Origin: Hyphomicrobiales bacterium
GTDB taxonomy: Bacteria > Pseudomonadota > Alphaproteobacteria > Rhizobiales > Rhizobiaceae
Direction of reading: 5' to 3'
Length of the DNA stretch: 64,000 bases
Assembly: GCA_024244645.1 (NCBI GenBank)
Contig: JAAEOH010000118.1
Location: 1-64,000 of the forward strand
Part shown: one piece after another, positions 20,262-28,443 of the stretch
Layout of the letters: the number at the start of each line of letters is the position of its first letter
How positions within the stretch are numbered: position 1 is the first letter of the stretch
The notes under the pieces: model-generated
The model's database searches: none
The model's input: the letters and a program-made list of their open reading frames with translations, nothing else
Told to the model about the DNA's origin: nothing
Program-made: the position numbers and the translations under genes

Positions 20262-20720
20262 TCATGAGGATGAATTTGTACCGCCGGTCGCCGAAAAGCG
20301 GGGCACATCAGAAATTATTTGCTCTCTGGTGGTTTCGTCCCGGACCCCGGCCAACAGTGCTTTGGCAACCACATCATCTCCGCCGGCGATGCACATTTTG
20401 ATGCCGCAGTGTGCGGCAAATCCGCGATAGGACTCGTCGTCAATGCCGTCCAACAGGACAAGTATTTCATTGCGCACATTTTCGTAATATTTGCGCTGCA
20501 CACGGTGGTCTTCATTGGGATCCGAAAGGCGGTTTGCGTAAATGGTGCCGATTTGCGCCTTCTGCTGCACAAAGAGTGCGGCTGTTTTGTCTTCCTCGGA
20601 AATCTCTGCCCCGGGCGTCATCTGATGAATGACAGCGGCGTCCACGAGCTCGTCGATGGTCGGTTCCTGGCCGAGCGTTTCGCGCAGGTTTCTCAAACGC
20701 TGAGCCCAAGTGATAGCCAT
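20262..20720 (-). CDS. Hypothetical 152-residue protein
   Basis: A soluble, acidic protein with no motif I recognise. N-terminal AQRLRNLRETLGQEPTIDELVDAAVIHQMTP has a helical, regulator-like look but is not an HTH. The C-terminal part includes FAAHCGIKMCIAGGDDVVAKALLAGV. ATG 20718-20720 has AGGAG at a good distance, but that Shine-Dalgarno sequence lies in the 3' arm of a perfect 8-bp hairpin. It reads in the same direction as the MAPEG gene upstream and may be cotranscribed. Confidence 0.65.
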   Translation of the reverse strand: MAITWAQRLRNLRETLGQEPTIDELVDAAVIHQMTPGAEISEEDKTAALFVQQKAQIGTIYANRLSDPNEDHRVQRKYYENVRNEILVLLDGIDDESYRGFAAHCGIKMCIAGGDDVVAKALLAGVRDETTREQIISDVPRFSATGGTNSSS

Positions 20721-20724
20721 TCAG

Positions 20725-20747
20725 CAACTCCTGTCTATTAGGAGTTG
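20725..20747 (-). promoter_or_regulatory. Hairpin hiding the Shine-Dalgarno sequence of the 152-aa gene
   Basis: Perfect 8-bp stem CAACTCCT/AGGAGTTG with a 7-base loop. On the minus strand the AGGAG ribosome site of the 152-aa gene forms the 3' arm, so translation could be blocked until the hairpin melts or is opened. Confidence 0.5.
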
Positions 20748-20766
20748 GGTTTTCATTATGTGGATG

Positions 20767-21213
20767 TCAATGAATCCAGCCGAATGATCGTGCCAGAAAG
20801 AGCAGCCATATCATGCTCAACGCAAAGTAATTGATCATGAAGACTTTGCCACGCAATGCGACATTGTCGGTCTGGGTTTGCACAGCAGTATGCAGAAACC
20901 TCCCGGCGACAAAAAACCACGCCAGGGTGATCTGCATCACACCGGCCACACCAACAGCAAGAAGCATGGCCACGAGCACACAGAACAGCATCAGCACCTG
21001 GAACTGATTGTCCAGATTTCGGGCCCAACGCCGGGAGATCTCCGGTTCAAGCCCCGCATGCGCCAGCTCATCAATGTGGAAATCACTCTGCCTTGCAGCC
21101 TGCTGACGGCGGATCGACACCATCAGGAACAGGAACTGTAAAAGCGCTAAATGGGCGACAACCGGCCACAGGATACCAAATGGATTATCGAAGAGGTTTG
21201 GTATGGAGTCCAA
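20767..21213 (-). CDS. MAPEG family membrane protein
   Basis: A 148-residue inner-membrane protein with four hydrophobic segments (about 14-34, 72-90, 95-105 and 125-142). It has a MAPEG-like central signature, RWARNLDNQFQVLMLFCVLVAML. The MAPEG superfamily includes glutathione and eicosanoid enzymes, but bacterial members like this are mostly of unknown role. The best start is TTG 21213 (MDSIPNLFDNPFGILWP), which gives the usual N-terminus, and no ATG is near. Its 5' end overlaps a 60-aa ORF by 29 bases, suggesting translational coupling. Confidence 0.75.
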   Translation of the reverse strand: MDSIPNLFDNPFGILWPVVAHLALLQFLFLMVSIRRQQAARQSDFHIDELAHAGLEPEISRRWARNLDNQFQVLMLFCVLVAMLLAVGVAGVMQITLAWFFVAGRFLHTAVQTQTDNVALRGKVFMINYFALSMIWLLFLARSFGWIH

Positions 21214-21367
21214 AGAACGCTGCTATTTTTTGCGCTTCAAATTTTCTTCGTTGATCTTCCTGCCGGCGGACCACCATGTCACCGCACCAAACGTAAACGG
21301 CAGCAGCAGCAATCAGACCAAAAAGAACGGCAGAGGCGGTTTTGATCTTCTGCTGAAATCGACTCAT
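21185..21367 (-). CDS. Possible 60-residue membrane peptide
   Basis: A short ORF with one hydrophobic stretch (ASAVLFGLIAAAAVYVW) after a basic start and a charged tail (RRQEDQRRKFEAQK). It fits a single-pass small membrane protein. It overlaps the start of the MAPEG gene by 29 bases and lies directly upstream on the same strand. The ribosome site is weak, so it may not be real. Confidence 0.45.
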   Translation of the reverse strand: MSRFQQKIKTASAVLFGLIAAAAVYVWCGDMVVRRQEDQRRKFEAQKIAAFFGLHTKPLR

Positions 21368-21417
21368 GCTGACACCGTATGCTCCTGAGTTTATTGCGAA
21401 GCCGAAGTCGATTGCCG

Positions 21418-21906
21418 CTACCCTCGTTTTTTCACATTTCTGGTTACAACGCGACCGCCTTCAGTCTCGATCCAGACAGCGGAATAGTCCTTTCCCAATA
21501 CGCCGTGTACCACGTATTTTTCACCGGCATTCGGTGTGAAATCCACGGCACCCGATACCGAGTAAACCTCGTTGAACAACTCCCCGATCGGCGCAGCACA
21601 ATAGGTTTGGCCGGCCAGAAAAACTTTCATCGGCTGTATCTGCACTTGTCTTTCAACCGTGTAGAGCTTGAGGCTGAATCCGCTGTGCTTACCAGTTTGT
21701 TCGGTTTTGTAGGCGATATTGTCGATCGATTTGTCATCGATCTTGTACAAATAAAACAAGTCTGCTTTTTGCGGTTCGACGCCACCGGAACTGCCTGCAT
21801 TCACCACAGTAGGCCCGCTATAGTCCTTCGGCACCCGGTCGGATGTTGCGCAACCGGAAAGCAGGACAACAACAGGCAGAACACGTATCAGACGAAACAA
21901 TCTCAC
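21418..21906 (-). CDS. Hypothetical lipoprotein
   Basis: A 162-residue secreted protein with a lipoprotein signal: LFRLIRVLPVVVLLSGC puts the lipobox cysteine about 18 residues after the start. The mature part carries VPKDYSGPTVVNAGSSGG, KADLFYLYKIDDKSIDN and YVVHGVLGKDYSAVWIE, a beta-rich pattern common in small envelope proteins. I know no function. The start GTG 21906 is chosen because the tracked ORF (from 22101) adds 65 residues before the signal peptide. The ribosome site is weak. Confidence 0.7.
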   Translation of the reverse strand: MRLFRLIRVLPVVVLLSGCATSDRVPKDYSGPTVVNAGSSGGVEPQKADLFYLYKIDDKSIDNIAYKTEQTGKHSGFSLKLYTVERQVQIQPMKVFLAGQTYCAAPIGELFNEVYSVSGAVDFTPNAGEKYVVHGVLGKDYSAVWIETEGGRVVTRNVKKRG

Positions 21907-22112
21907 AAACTGGACCCAGCCATTCAATGAGTTCGTAACGGACCCATAAGAACCGCTGATACAACTCAACACAAGAGGTTGCAGGTATCTTGAGATTGGA
22001 ATTTGACTGTAAAGGCAGGGGCAACAGTCATGGATTGACCGAGCCGGTATCAGTATCCGGCACCTTTCTACTGCACGTCCAACTTGCAGTCGCGCCAGCA
22101 TAAAAGAACTTG

Positions 22113-22829
22113 TCAGGACTGGGCAGCCCCTCGTGTTCGTGTGATGGGCGGGTATTTGTAATATACAAGACGGTCGATCTTCAATATTTTGGAGATCTTT
22201 GTCTGCGTAAGGGGCGTTGTTTCTTCAAAGGTGTATTTCAGGAGCTCCACATCTCTGCGGTACCAATCGGCGACTATATCTCTGGCTTCGTCGTCGTAGA
22301 CCGTCGAATAATGCGCACGCTTGAATCGATTAATGTGTGGCAGCTTTTTTCGAACACCGACTTTGCGACAGATTTTTTTGAAATCCTGCCGCATATTTTC
22401 AAAGCGCCCGACGAAGTCAACGATGATCTCGCCATTTTCATCTGTGATCCAGTCCGATTGGTTCGGCTTCATGAAGATATTCATCTCACGCTCGGGTGTA
22501 TCCAGAAATCCCCGTTTTACCCAATCGTTAAACTCGTGAGGTATTTTCCTGTAAAAGCGCAGCCAAGCATAACATGAGGTGACGTAATCCCATGGATTTC
22601 TGACAAAACAGGCCGAGTAATAGTCCTGGTAGCGATCAGGAAAACTTCTTTTCAACAACCCTGCGGGCAGGTGGTACTCAGTTTCCATATCCACGCGGTC
22701 CGTTTTGAATGGGTCATCTATTTGCTTGGCTTTTTCAGTCTTCCACGCGAAAGCTTTTTCCACGCTTGTGCCGCCCGTTTTGGGAATATGTATATATATA
22801 TATATTAGTTTCAGATCGTTGATGATCAT
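22113..22829 (-). CDS. Sulfotransferase_2-like protein
   Basis: A 238-residue P-loop protein with the PAPS loop HIPKTGGTSVEKAF (about 15-28) and the 3'-phosphate motif CFVRNPWDYVTSCYAWL (about 75). This family transfers sulfate to carbohydrates, and in bacteria it often decorates surface polysaccharide. The start is trimmed to M9 of the tracked ORF (ATG 22829). The codons for IYIYI just before the P-loop are a (TA)7 tract, so slippage would shift the frame. It is the second sulfotransferase-like gene in the window, and a polysaccharide locus starts 5.6 kb away. Confidence 0.8.
   Translation of the reverse strand: MIINDLKLIYIYIHIPKTGGTSVEKAFAWKTEKAKQIDDPFKTDRVDMETEYHLPAGLLKRSFPDRYQDYYSACFVRNPWDYVTSCYAWLRFYRKIPHEFNDWVKRGFLDTPEREMNIFMKPNQSDWITDENGEIIVDFVGRFENMRQDFKKICRKVGVRKKLPHINRFKRAHYSTVYDDEARDIVADWYRRDVELLKYTFEETTPLTQTKISKILKIDRLVYYKYPPITRTRGAAQS
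22791..22805 (-). repeat. (TA)7 dinucleotide tract within the start of the sulfotransferase-like gene
   Basis: Fifteen bases of alternating T and A from 22791 to 22805. It encodes the Tyr-Ile repeat immediately before the PAPS loop. Confidence 0.8.
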
Positions 22830-23257
22830 GATGCCTGGACCGCCGGTTTTCACAAAATTTGTATATTAAGAATTTGAATGTAAGGAGATATGGTTCCTTA
22901 CATGCGCCGGAATACCATTTCCATGCTCGAATATCGTTACATGCCTGAAGGCAATATGAGTGTCAAATTACTATTTCAGATCCGGACGTACACACCGCAT
23001 TTACAGGATGCTTCGGGTTCTGGCGTAGCAACAACCGGCGTACCGGATTTCAAACCGCTAGCCCTTGCGCACGGTAAAACGGGAAAGGTTCCCTGCCTGA
23101 CAGGAGCTACAAACCGGGCGAATGCATTGTCGTTGCCCCACCGTCACGTTAACCTGCCAACCGCACACAAAAGCCGATCGGAAATAATAGGTCTGGCTTT
23201 TTTAAATCGATTAGATTATGAGGAACCCAGATTTCCTGCAGTGCGAGCGAACGGCCG
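22830..23257. other. Intergenic between sulfotransferase and zwf
   Basis: 428 bases without a supported gene. It contains the dyad ATGTAAGGA/TCCTTACAT at 22878-22903 on the sulfotransferase side. The ORF at 22890-23261 has no family character and no ribosome site, and I regard it as spurious. No RNA gene is visible. Confidence 0.5.
22878..22903. promoter_or_regulatory. Dyad ATGTAAGGA-N8-TCCTTACAT
   Basis: Perfect 9-bp inverted repeat with an 8-base spacer, 49-74 bases before the sulfotransferase-like start. It is a candidate operator or a mRNA hairpin. I do not recognise the binding protein. Confidence 0.4.
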
Positions 23258-24733
23258 ATGAGCAGTCAGACCATTCCTGTCGAACCCTTTGACTTTGTCG
23301 TTTTTGGCGGCACCGGCGACCTTGCCGAACGCAAGCTGTTGCCGGCGCTTTATCACCGGCAGATCGCCGGGCAGCTGTCGGAACCGACCCGCATAATAGG
23401 CGCTTCCAGATCGAACCTGACGGACGAAGCCTATCGTCAGTTTGCCGGCGATGCGCTGTCGCAGCATTTGAAAAGCGGCGAGTTCGACGAAGACGAGGTC
23501 AAACGGTTTCTCGACCGGCTGCACTATGTCCCGGTGGATGCCGGCAAGGATGGCGGATGGGACGACCTTGGCGGGCTTCTGGCCGATGGCAAGGACCGTG
23601 TGCGGTCATTTTATCTTGCGGTCGGCCCGTCCTTGTTCGGCGACATATGCAACCGTATCCACAGCCATGGCCTGATTACGGACAACACGCGCATTGTGGT
23701 TGAAAAACCCATCGGGCGGGATCTCGAAACCGCGCGCGCGCTCAACGACACGATCGGTCAGGCCTTCAGCGAAGAGCAGATCTTCCGCATCGACCATTAT
23801 CTCGGCAAGGAAACGGTGCAGAACCTGATGGCGCTGCGCTTTGCCAATGCGCTTTATGAGCCGCTGTGGAATTCGGCCCATATCGACCATGTGCAGATCA
23901 CCGTTGCAGAGTCCGTCGGCCTTGAAGGCCGGGTCGGCTATTACGACCGCGCGGGCGCTTTGCGCGACATGGTGCAAAACCATATTCTGCAGCTTTTGTG
24001 TCTTGTCGCCATGGAGGCGCCGCCGTCGGACGATGCAGAGGCGGTGCGCGACGAAAAGCTGAAGGTCCTGCGGGCACTGCGCCCGATCGATGCCAACAAT
24101 GCCACCAAAAAGACGGTGCGCGGCCAATACCGGGCCGGTGCATCCGCCGGCGGTGCGGTCGACGGATATCTGGAAGAGCTCGGTGATGAGAATTCAAACA
24201 CCGAAACCTTCGTCGCAATCAAGGCGGAGGTGGAGAACTGGCGTTGGGCGGGCGTTCCGTTTTACTTGCGCACCGGCAAGCGAATGGCGCAGCGCGTCTC
24301 TGAAATCGTTATCAATTTCAAGCCGATACCGCATTCCATCTTCAACAAAAGTGCAGGGCAGATCATCGCCAACCAGCTGGTTATCCGGCTGCAGCCTGAC
24401 GAGGCGGTGAAACAGTGGATCATGATCAAGGATCCGGGACCCGGCGGCATGCGACTGCGCCACGTCCCGCTCGACATGAGCTTTGCGGAGAGTTTCGGTG
24501 TGCGTAATCCCGACGCCTATGAACGGCTGCTGATGGACGTAATCCGCTGCAATCAGACGCTGTTCATGCGCCGCGACGAAGTGGAAGCCGCCTGGCAGTG
24601 GGTTGATCCCATCCTGTCGGCATGGGAGGAAACGGATCAGGCCTGCCAGGGATACACCGCCGGCACATCGGGTCCGACAAATGCCATTGCACTGATAGAA
24701 AGAGACAGCCGGACCTGGCACGAAAGCAGGTAG
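23258..24733 (+). CDS. zwf: Glucose-6-phosphate 1-dehydrogenase
   Basis: A 491-residue cytoplasmic enzyme that oxidises glucose-6-phosphate to 6-phosphogluconolactone with NADP+. The coenzyme motif VVFGGTGDLAERKLLPALY lies at 14-32, the substrate/catalytic signature RIDHYLGKETVQN at about 177-189, and the C-terminal region matches the family (KRMAQRVSEIVINF, PDAYERLLMDVIRCNQTLF). ATG 23258 is the natural start. It is the first gene of a zwf-pgl-edd operon: pgl begins 13 bases after it. Together these three lead into the Entner-Doudoroff pathway, the main glucose route in most rhizobia. Confidence 0.97.
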   Translation: MSSQTIPVEPFDFVVFGGTGDLAERKLLPALYHRQIAGQLSEPTRIIGASRSNLTDEAYRQFAGDALSQHLKSGEFDEDEVKRFLDRLHYVPVDAGKDGGWDDLGGLLADGKDRVRSFYLAVGPSLFGDICNRIHSHGLITDNTRIVVEKPIGRDLETARALNDTIGQAFSEEQIFRIDHYLGKETVQNLMALRFANALYEPLWNSAHIDHVQITVAESVGLEGRVGYYDRAGALRDMVQNHILQLLCLVAMEAPPSDDAEAVRDEKLKVLRALRPIDANNATKKTVRGQYRAGASAGGAVDGYLEELGDENSNTETFVAIKAEVENWRWAGVPFYLRTGKRMAQRVSEIVINFKPIPHSIFNKSAGQIIANQLVIRLQPDEAVKQWIMIKDPGPGGMRLRHVPLDMSFAESFGVRNPDAYERLLMDVIRCNQTLFMRRDEVEAAWQWVDPILSAWEETDQACQGYTAGTSGPTNAIALIERDSRTWHESR

Positions 24734-24746
24734 GTAGTACACGGAC

Positions 24747-25448
24747 ATGTCTGAACCACAGTTTAACCGTTATACGACCGGCCAGATCCTCGCCGGCTCC
24801 CTTTCGGGACGCATCGCCGCGACGCTCGCGGATGCCATCCATCGCGACGGCGAGGCTGTACTCGCGGTTTCAGGAGGATCGACCCCGCGGTTGCTCTTCC
24901 AGACCCTTTCCAAGGAGCAGATCGACTGGTCGAAGGTGACAGTCGTGCTTGTCGACGAACGGTTCGTTCCGCCCTCGCACGAGCGCGCCAACCACCGTCT
25001 GGTGGCAACCCAGCTTCTGCAGAACGAAGCGGCGTTTGCCAAGTTCATTCCGCTTTATTGCGACGGGCTCACACCGCAGGAAGCCGCGGTCGATGCAGCG
25101 CTCAAGATCGATGCTCTGGCAAAGCCGCCCGATGTAACGGTGCTCGGACTTGGAATTGACGGGCACACAGCCTCATGGTTTCCGCAAAGTCCGGAGCTTG
25201 AAGCGGTGACCGATCCCGACCAGAAGGCTACTGTGCTGTCGGCCAGCGCGCCGGGCCAGCCCGAAATGCGGCTTACACTGACACAGCCGATCATCCGAAA
25301 CTCTGAATTTGCCGTTCTGCATATCGAGGGCGGTGAAAAGAATACGGTCCTTGAAAATGCGCTCAAGACAGGCCCGGTGGAGGACCTGCCGGTGCGCGCT
25401 ATTTTAAGGCAGACAAAAAATCCGCTCCAGGTCTACTGGACGCCCTGA
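24747..25448 (+). CDS. pgl: 6-phosphogluconolactonase
   Basis: A 233-residue enzyme of the DevB/SOL type that hydrolyses 6-phosphogluconolactone to 6-phosphogluconate. Visible motifs are AVSGGSTPRLLFQTLS (about 35-50), VLVDERFVPPSHERANH and VTVLGLGIDGHTASWFP. Together these form the sugar-phosphate-isomerase-like fold and active site of the family. It sits between zwf and edd, 13 bases after zwf, so co-transcription is expected. Confidence 0.95.
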   Translation: MSEPQFNRYTTGQILAGSLSGRIAATLADAIHRDGEAVLAVSGGSTPRLLFQTLSKEQIDWSKVTVVLVDERFVPPSHERANHRLVATQLLQNEAAFAKFIPLYCDGLTPQEAAVDAALKIDALAKPPDVTVLGLGIDGHTASWFPQSPELEAVTDPDQKATVLSASAPGQPEMRLTLTQPIIRNSEFAVLHIEGGEKNTVLENALKTGPVEDLPVRAILRQTKNPLQVYWTP

Positions 25449-25542
25449 CAGAACGGCGGCAAATCCATGGCTCGCACCATCGGAAAACCGCGAACTGAAC
25501 GCGAACTTGTAACCTTGAGAACACCCAAACGGCAGGAAGATC

Positions 25543-27363
25543 ATGTCCGCACAGCCATCCGTCATCGCCATCACAAAGCGCCTCGTGGAGCGCTCCAAAC
25601 CGACCCGCGAAGTCTATCTGGAGCGCACCCGCAAAGCGGCAGAGGACGGCCCGAACCGCTCCGTACTTTCCTGCGGCAATCTTGCACACGGCTTTGCCGC
25701 ATGCGGCGTGTCGGACAAGGAATCGCTCTCCGGCGACCGGGCTGCCAATCTCGGCATCATCACCTCCTACAACGACATGCTGTCGGCGCACCAGCCGTTT
25801 GAAACCTTCCCCGCACTGATCCGCACGGCCGCACAAGAAGCAGGTGGCGTCGCGCAGGTTGCCGGCGGTGTTCCGGCGATGTGCGACGGGGTGACCCAGG
25901 GCCAGCCCGGCATGGACCTGTCGCTGTTTTCGCGCGATGTCATCGCCATGTCTGCGGCGATCGGCCTGTCCCACAACATGTTCGATGCGGCCGCCTATCT
26001 CGGCGTCTGCGACAAGATCGTACCCGGGCTTGTCATCGCGGCGCTGACGTTTGGCCATCTGCCGGCCGTGTTCATTCCGGCGGGACCGATGACTTCAGGC
26101 TTGCCGAATGACGAAAAGACACGCATCCGCCAGCTCTTTGCGGAAGGCAAGGTCGGCCGCGAGGCACTGCTTGATGCGGAATCCAAATCCTATCACGGTC
26201 CGGGCACGTGCACCTTTTACGGCACCGCCAATTCAAACCAGATGCTGATGGAGATCATGGGCTTTCACCTGCCAGGCGCATCCTTCATCAACCCGGGCAC
26301 GCCGCTGCGTAATGCGCTCACAAAAGAAGCGACCAGGAGGGCGCTGGCCATCACGGCGCTTGGAAATGAATATACGCCGGCGGGCGTCATGTTCGACGAG
26401 CGCAGCGTCATCAACGGGCTTGTCGGCCTGCACGCCACGGGCGGCTCAACCAATCACACCATGCATCTCATTGCCATGGCGCGCTCCGCCGGCATCATGC
26501 TGACCTGGGAAGACATATCCGAGCTTTCAGATATCGTACCCCTGCTTGCACGCGTCTACCCGAACGGGCCCTCGGACGTCAATCATTTCCACGCAGCCGG
26601 CGGCATGGGTTATCTTATCTCGCAGCTCCTGAAGGGCGGGCTTTTGCATGACGATGTGCGCACCGTGTGGGGCGAAGGCCTGACCGATTACGCCATCGAG
26701 CCCAAGCTTAACAGCGATGGCACGGTGGCGCGTGAAGCGGCGCCCGCCAGAAGCGCCAATGCCAAGATCCTGTCGACGGTCGACAAACCGTTCCAGAACA
26801 ATGGCGGGCTGAAAATGCTGACCGGCAATCTCGGCAAGTCGGTGATCAAGATCTCGGCCGTCAAGCCGGAAAAGCATGTTGTCGAGGCACCGGTGAAGAT
26901 CTTCACCACCCAGCAGGCGCTCCAGCAGGCGTTCAAGGCAGGGGAACTCGACTGCGACTTTATCGCCGTTGTGCGTTTTCAGGGGCCAAGGGCCGTCGGT
27001 ATGCCGGAACTCCACAAGATGACGCCGCCACTGGGCGTGCTTCAGGATCGCGGCTTCAATGTCGCGCTCGTCACAGACGGGCGCATGTCAGGCGCATCCG
27101 GCAAGGTTCCCGCCGCCATCCATGTCACACCGGAAGCACTGGACGGTGGTCCGATCGCCAGGCTGCGCGACGGAGACATGGTCAGGCTGGACGCGGCATC
27201 GGGCACGCTGAGTGTTCTCGTCGATGACGCAGAGTTTGCGGCGCGCGTACCGGCCAAGGCTGACATCTCGGAGAGCAGCCACGGCATGGGCCGCGAACTC
27301 TTCGCCAATTTCCGTGCCCTTGCCGGCCGCGCCGACGAGGGCGCGAGCGTGCTTTACAACTGA
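25543..27363 (+). CDS. edd: Phosphogluconate dehydratase
   Basis: A 606-residue IlvD/Edd-family dehydratase. It converts 6-phosphogluconate to 2-keto-3-deoxy-6-phosphogluconate with a [4Fe-4S] cluster. Family signatures are [24 protein letters not shown] (about 110-135), the cysteine-containing [15 protein letters not shown] (about 220) and [17 protein letters not shown] (about 510). Length and the GPGTC motif favour Edd over dihydroxy-acid dehydratase IlvD. ATG 25543 follows AGGAAG. It completes zwf-pgl-edd. The partner aldolase eda is not adjacent and must be elsewhere. Confidence 0.96.
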   Translation: MSAQPSVIAITKRLVERSKPTREVYLERTRKAAEDGPNRSVLSCGNLAHGFAACGVSDKESLSGDRAANLGIITSYNDMLSAHQPFETFPALIRTAAQEAGGVAQVAGGVPAMCDGVTQGQPGMDLSLFSRDVIAMSAAIGLSHNMFDAAAYLGVCDKIVPGLVIAALTFGHLPAVFIPAGPMTSGLPNDEKTRIRQLFAEGKVGREALLDAESKSYHGPGTCTFYGTANSNQMLMEIMGFHLPGASFINPGTPLRNALTKEATRRALAITALGNEYTPAGVMFDERSVINGLVGLHATGGSTNHTMHLIAMARSAGIMLTWEDISELSDIVPLLARVYPNGPSDVNHFHAAGGMGYLISQLLKGGLLHDDVRTVWGEGLTDYAIEPKLNSDGTVAREAAPARSANAKILSTVDKPFQNNGGLKMLTGNLGKSVIKISAVKPEKHVVEAPVKIFTTQQALQQAFKAGELDCDFIAVVRFQGPRAVGMPELHKMTPPLGVLQDRGFNVALVTDGRMSGASGKVPAAIHVTPEALDGGPIARLRDGDMVRLDAASGTLSVLVDDAEFAARVPAKADISESSHGMGRELFANFRALAGRADEGASVLYN

Positions 27364-27371
27364 ACTGAAAA

Positions 27372-28289
27372 TCAGAACGTCGGCGGCGTCCTGCCGGCAT
27401 GGCGGTAGGCTGAAACAACCGTGTTTGCCATCAGCATCGCAATCGTCATCGGTCCGACACCGCCTGGCACCGGCGTGATGGCGCCTGCGTTTTCTGCACA
27501 TTCTGCATAGGCAACGTCACCGACAAGGCGCGATTTGCCTTCACCGCGCTCTGGCGCCGGGATCCGGTTGATGCCGACATCGACAATTGTCGCACCAGGC
27601 TTGACCCAGTCGCCCCTGATCATCTCAGGACGACCGACGGCGGCAACCAGAATATCGCCACCGCGGCACACGGCGGGTAGATCCGGGGTACGGCTGTGGG
27701 CGATTGTTACGGTCGCATTAGCGGCCAGCAGGAGACTTGCCATCGGCTTGCCGACAATGTTGGAACGACCGACGACGACGGCAGTAAGGCCTGACAGGTC
27801 CTTGCCGCGTACGCTTTCGATCAGCAGCATGGAGCCTGCCGGCGTACAGGGTACAAATGCGGTGTCGGTTTCTCCGGTCGTCAGTTTGCCGGCGTTGATC
27901 ACATGGAAACCGTCAACGTCCTTTTCGGGATTGATCGCCTGAATGACACGCCCGTCGTCAATGTGATCCGGCAGCGGCAGTTGAACCAGAATGCCATGGA
28001 TTTCCGGGTCGTTGTTGAGTTCGTCGACGAGTGCCAGCAGATCGGCTTCGCTGGTTGTGTCCGGCAAGGTATGCTGGACGGAATGGAAACCGCATTCCCT
28101 GGCTTTTTTGCCCTTGGAGGCAACATAAACCTGACTGGCGGGATCCTCGCCGACGATGACCACGGCAATCCCGGGTATCACACCGCTTGCGTCCTTCAAG
28201 CCGGCAGCAGCCGTTTTAACGGTTTCAATAACGGTTTCGGCAACCGCTTTGCCGTCGATTACCGCTGCCTTGTCGATTACTGCTGCCAT
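27372..28289 (-). CDS. folD: Methylenetetrahydrofolate dehydrogenase/cyclohydrolase
   Basis: A 305-residue bifunctional enzyme interconverting 5,10-methylene- and 10-formyl-tetrahydrofolate with NADP+, in one-carbon metabolism. Signatures are [13 protein letters not shown] with the catalytic lysine (about 54-66), [28 protein letters not shown] in the nucleotide-binding domain, and [14 protein letters not shown] near the C-terminus. The tracked ORF adds 26 residues, but ATG 28287-28289 is preceded by GGAG and gives a normal N-terminus. It converges on edd with 8 bases between stops. Confidence 0.96.
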   Translation of the reverse strand: MAAVIDKAAVIDGKAVAETVIETVKTAAAGLKDASGVIPGIAVVIVGEDPASQVYVASKGKKARECGFHSVQHTLPDTTSEADLLALVDELNNDPEIHGILVQLPLPDHIDDGRVIQAINPEKDVDGFHVINAGKLTTGETDTAFVPCTPAGSMLLIESVRGKDLSGLTAVVVGRSNIVGKPMASLLLAANATVTIAHSRTPDLPAVCRGGDILVAAVGRPEMIRGDWVKPGATIVDVGINRIPAPERGEGKSRLVGDVAYAECAENAGAITPVPGGVGPMTIAMLMANTVVSAYRHAGRTPPTF

Positions 28290-28443
28290 GTCCGCTGCTC
28301 CACAGATTCGAAGATTCGACGACCCAGCCAATGTCAAGTGCCGGGTCGTCAACACATATCGTTGCATAAAGCAGATTTGGCGCGGATGAAATGGTCAGAG
28401 AGCGTCGTTTTTTGTCAAATCGCAGGAAGTTTGCGCGGAATCG

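Noticed and set aside
22890-23261. 123-aa plus-strand ORF before zwf
   Set aside because: No family pattern, no ribosome site, and it runs through the zwf start; treated as intergenic.
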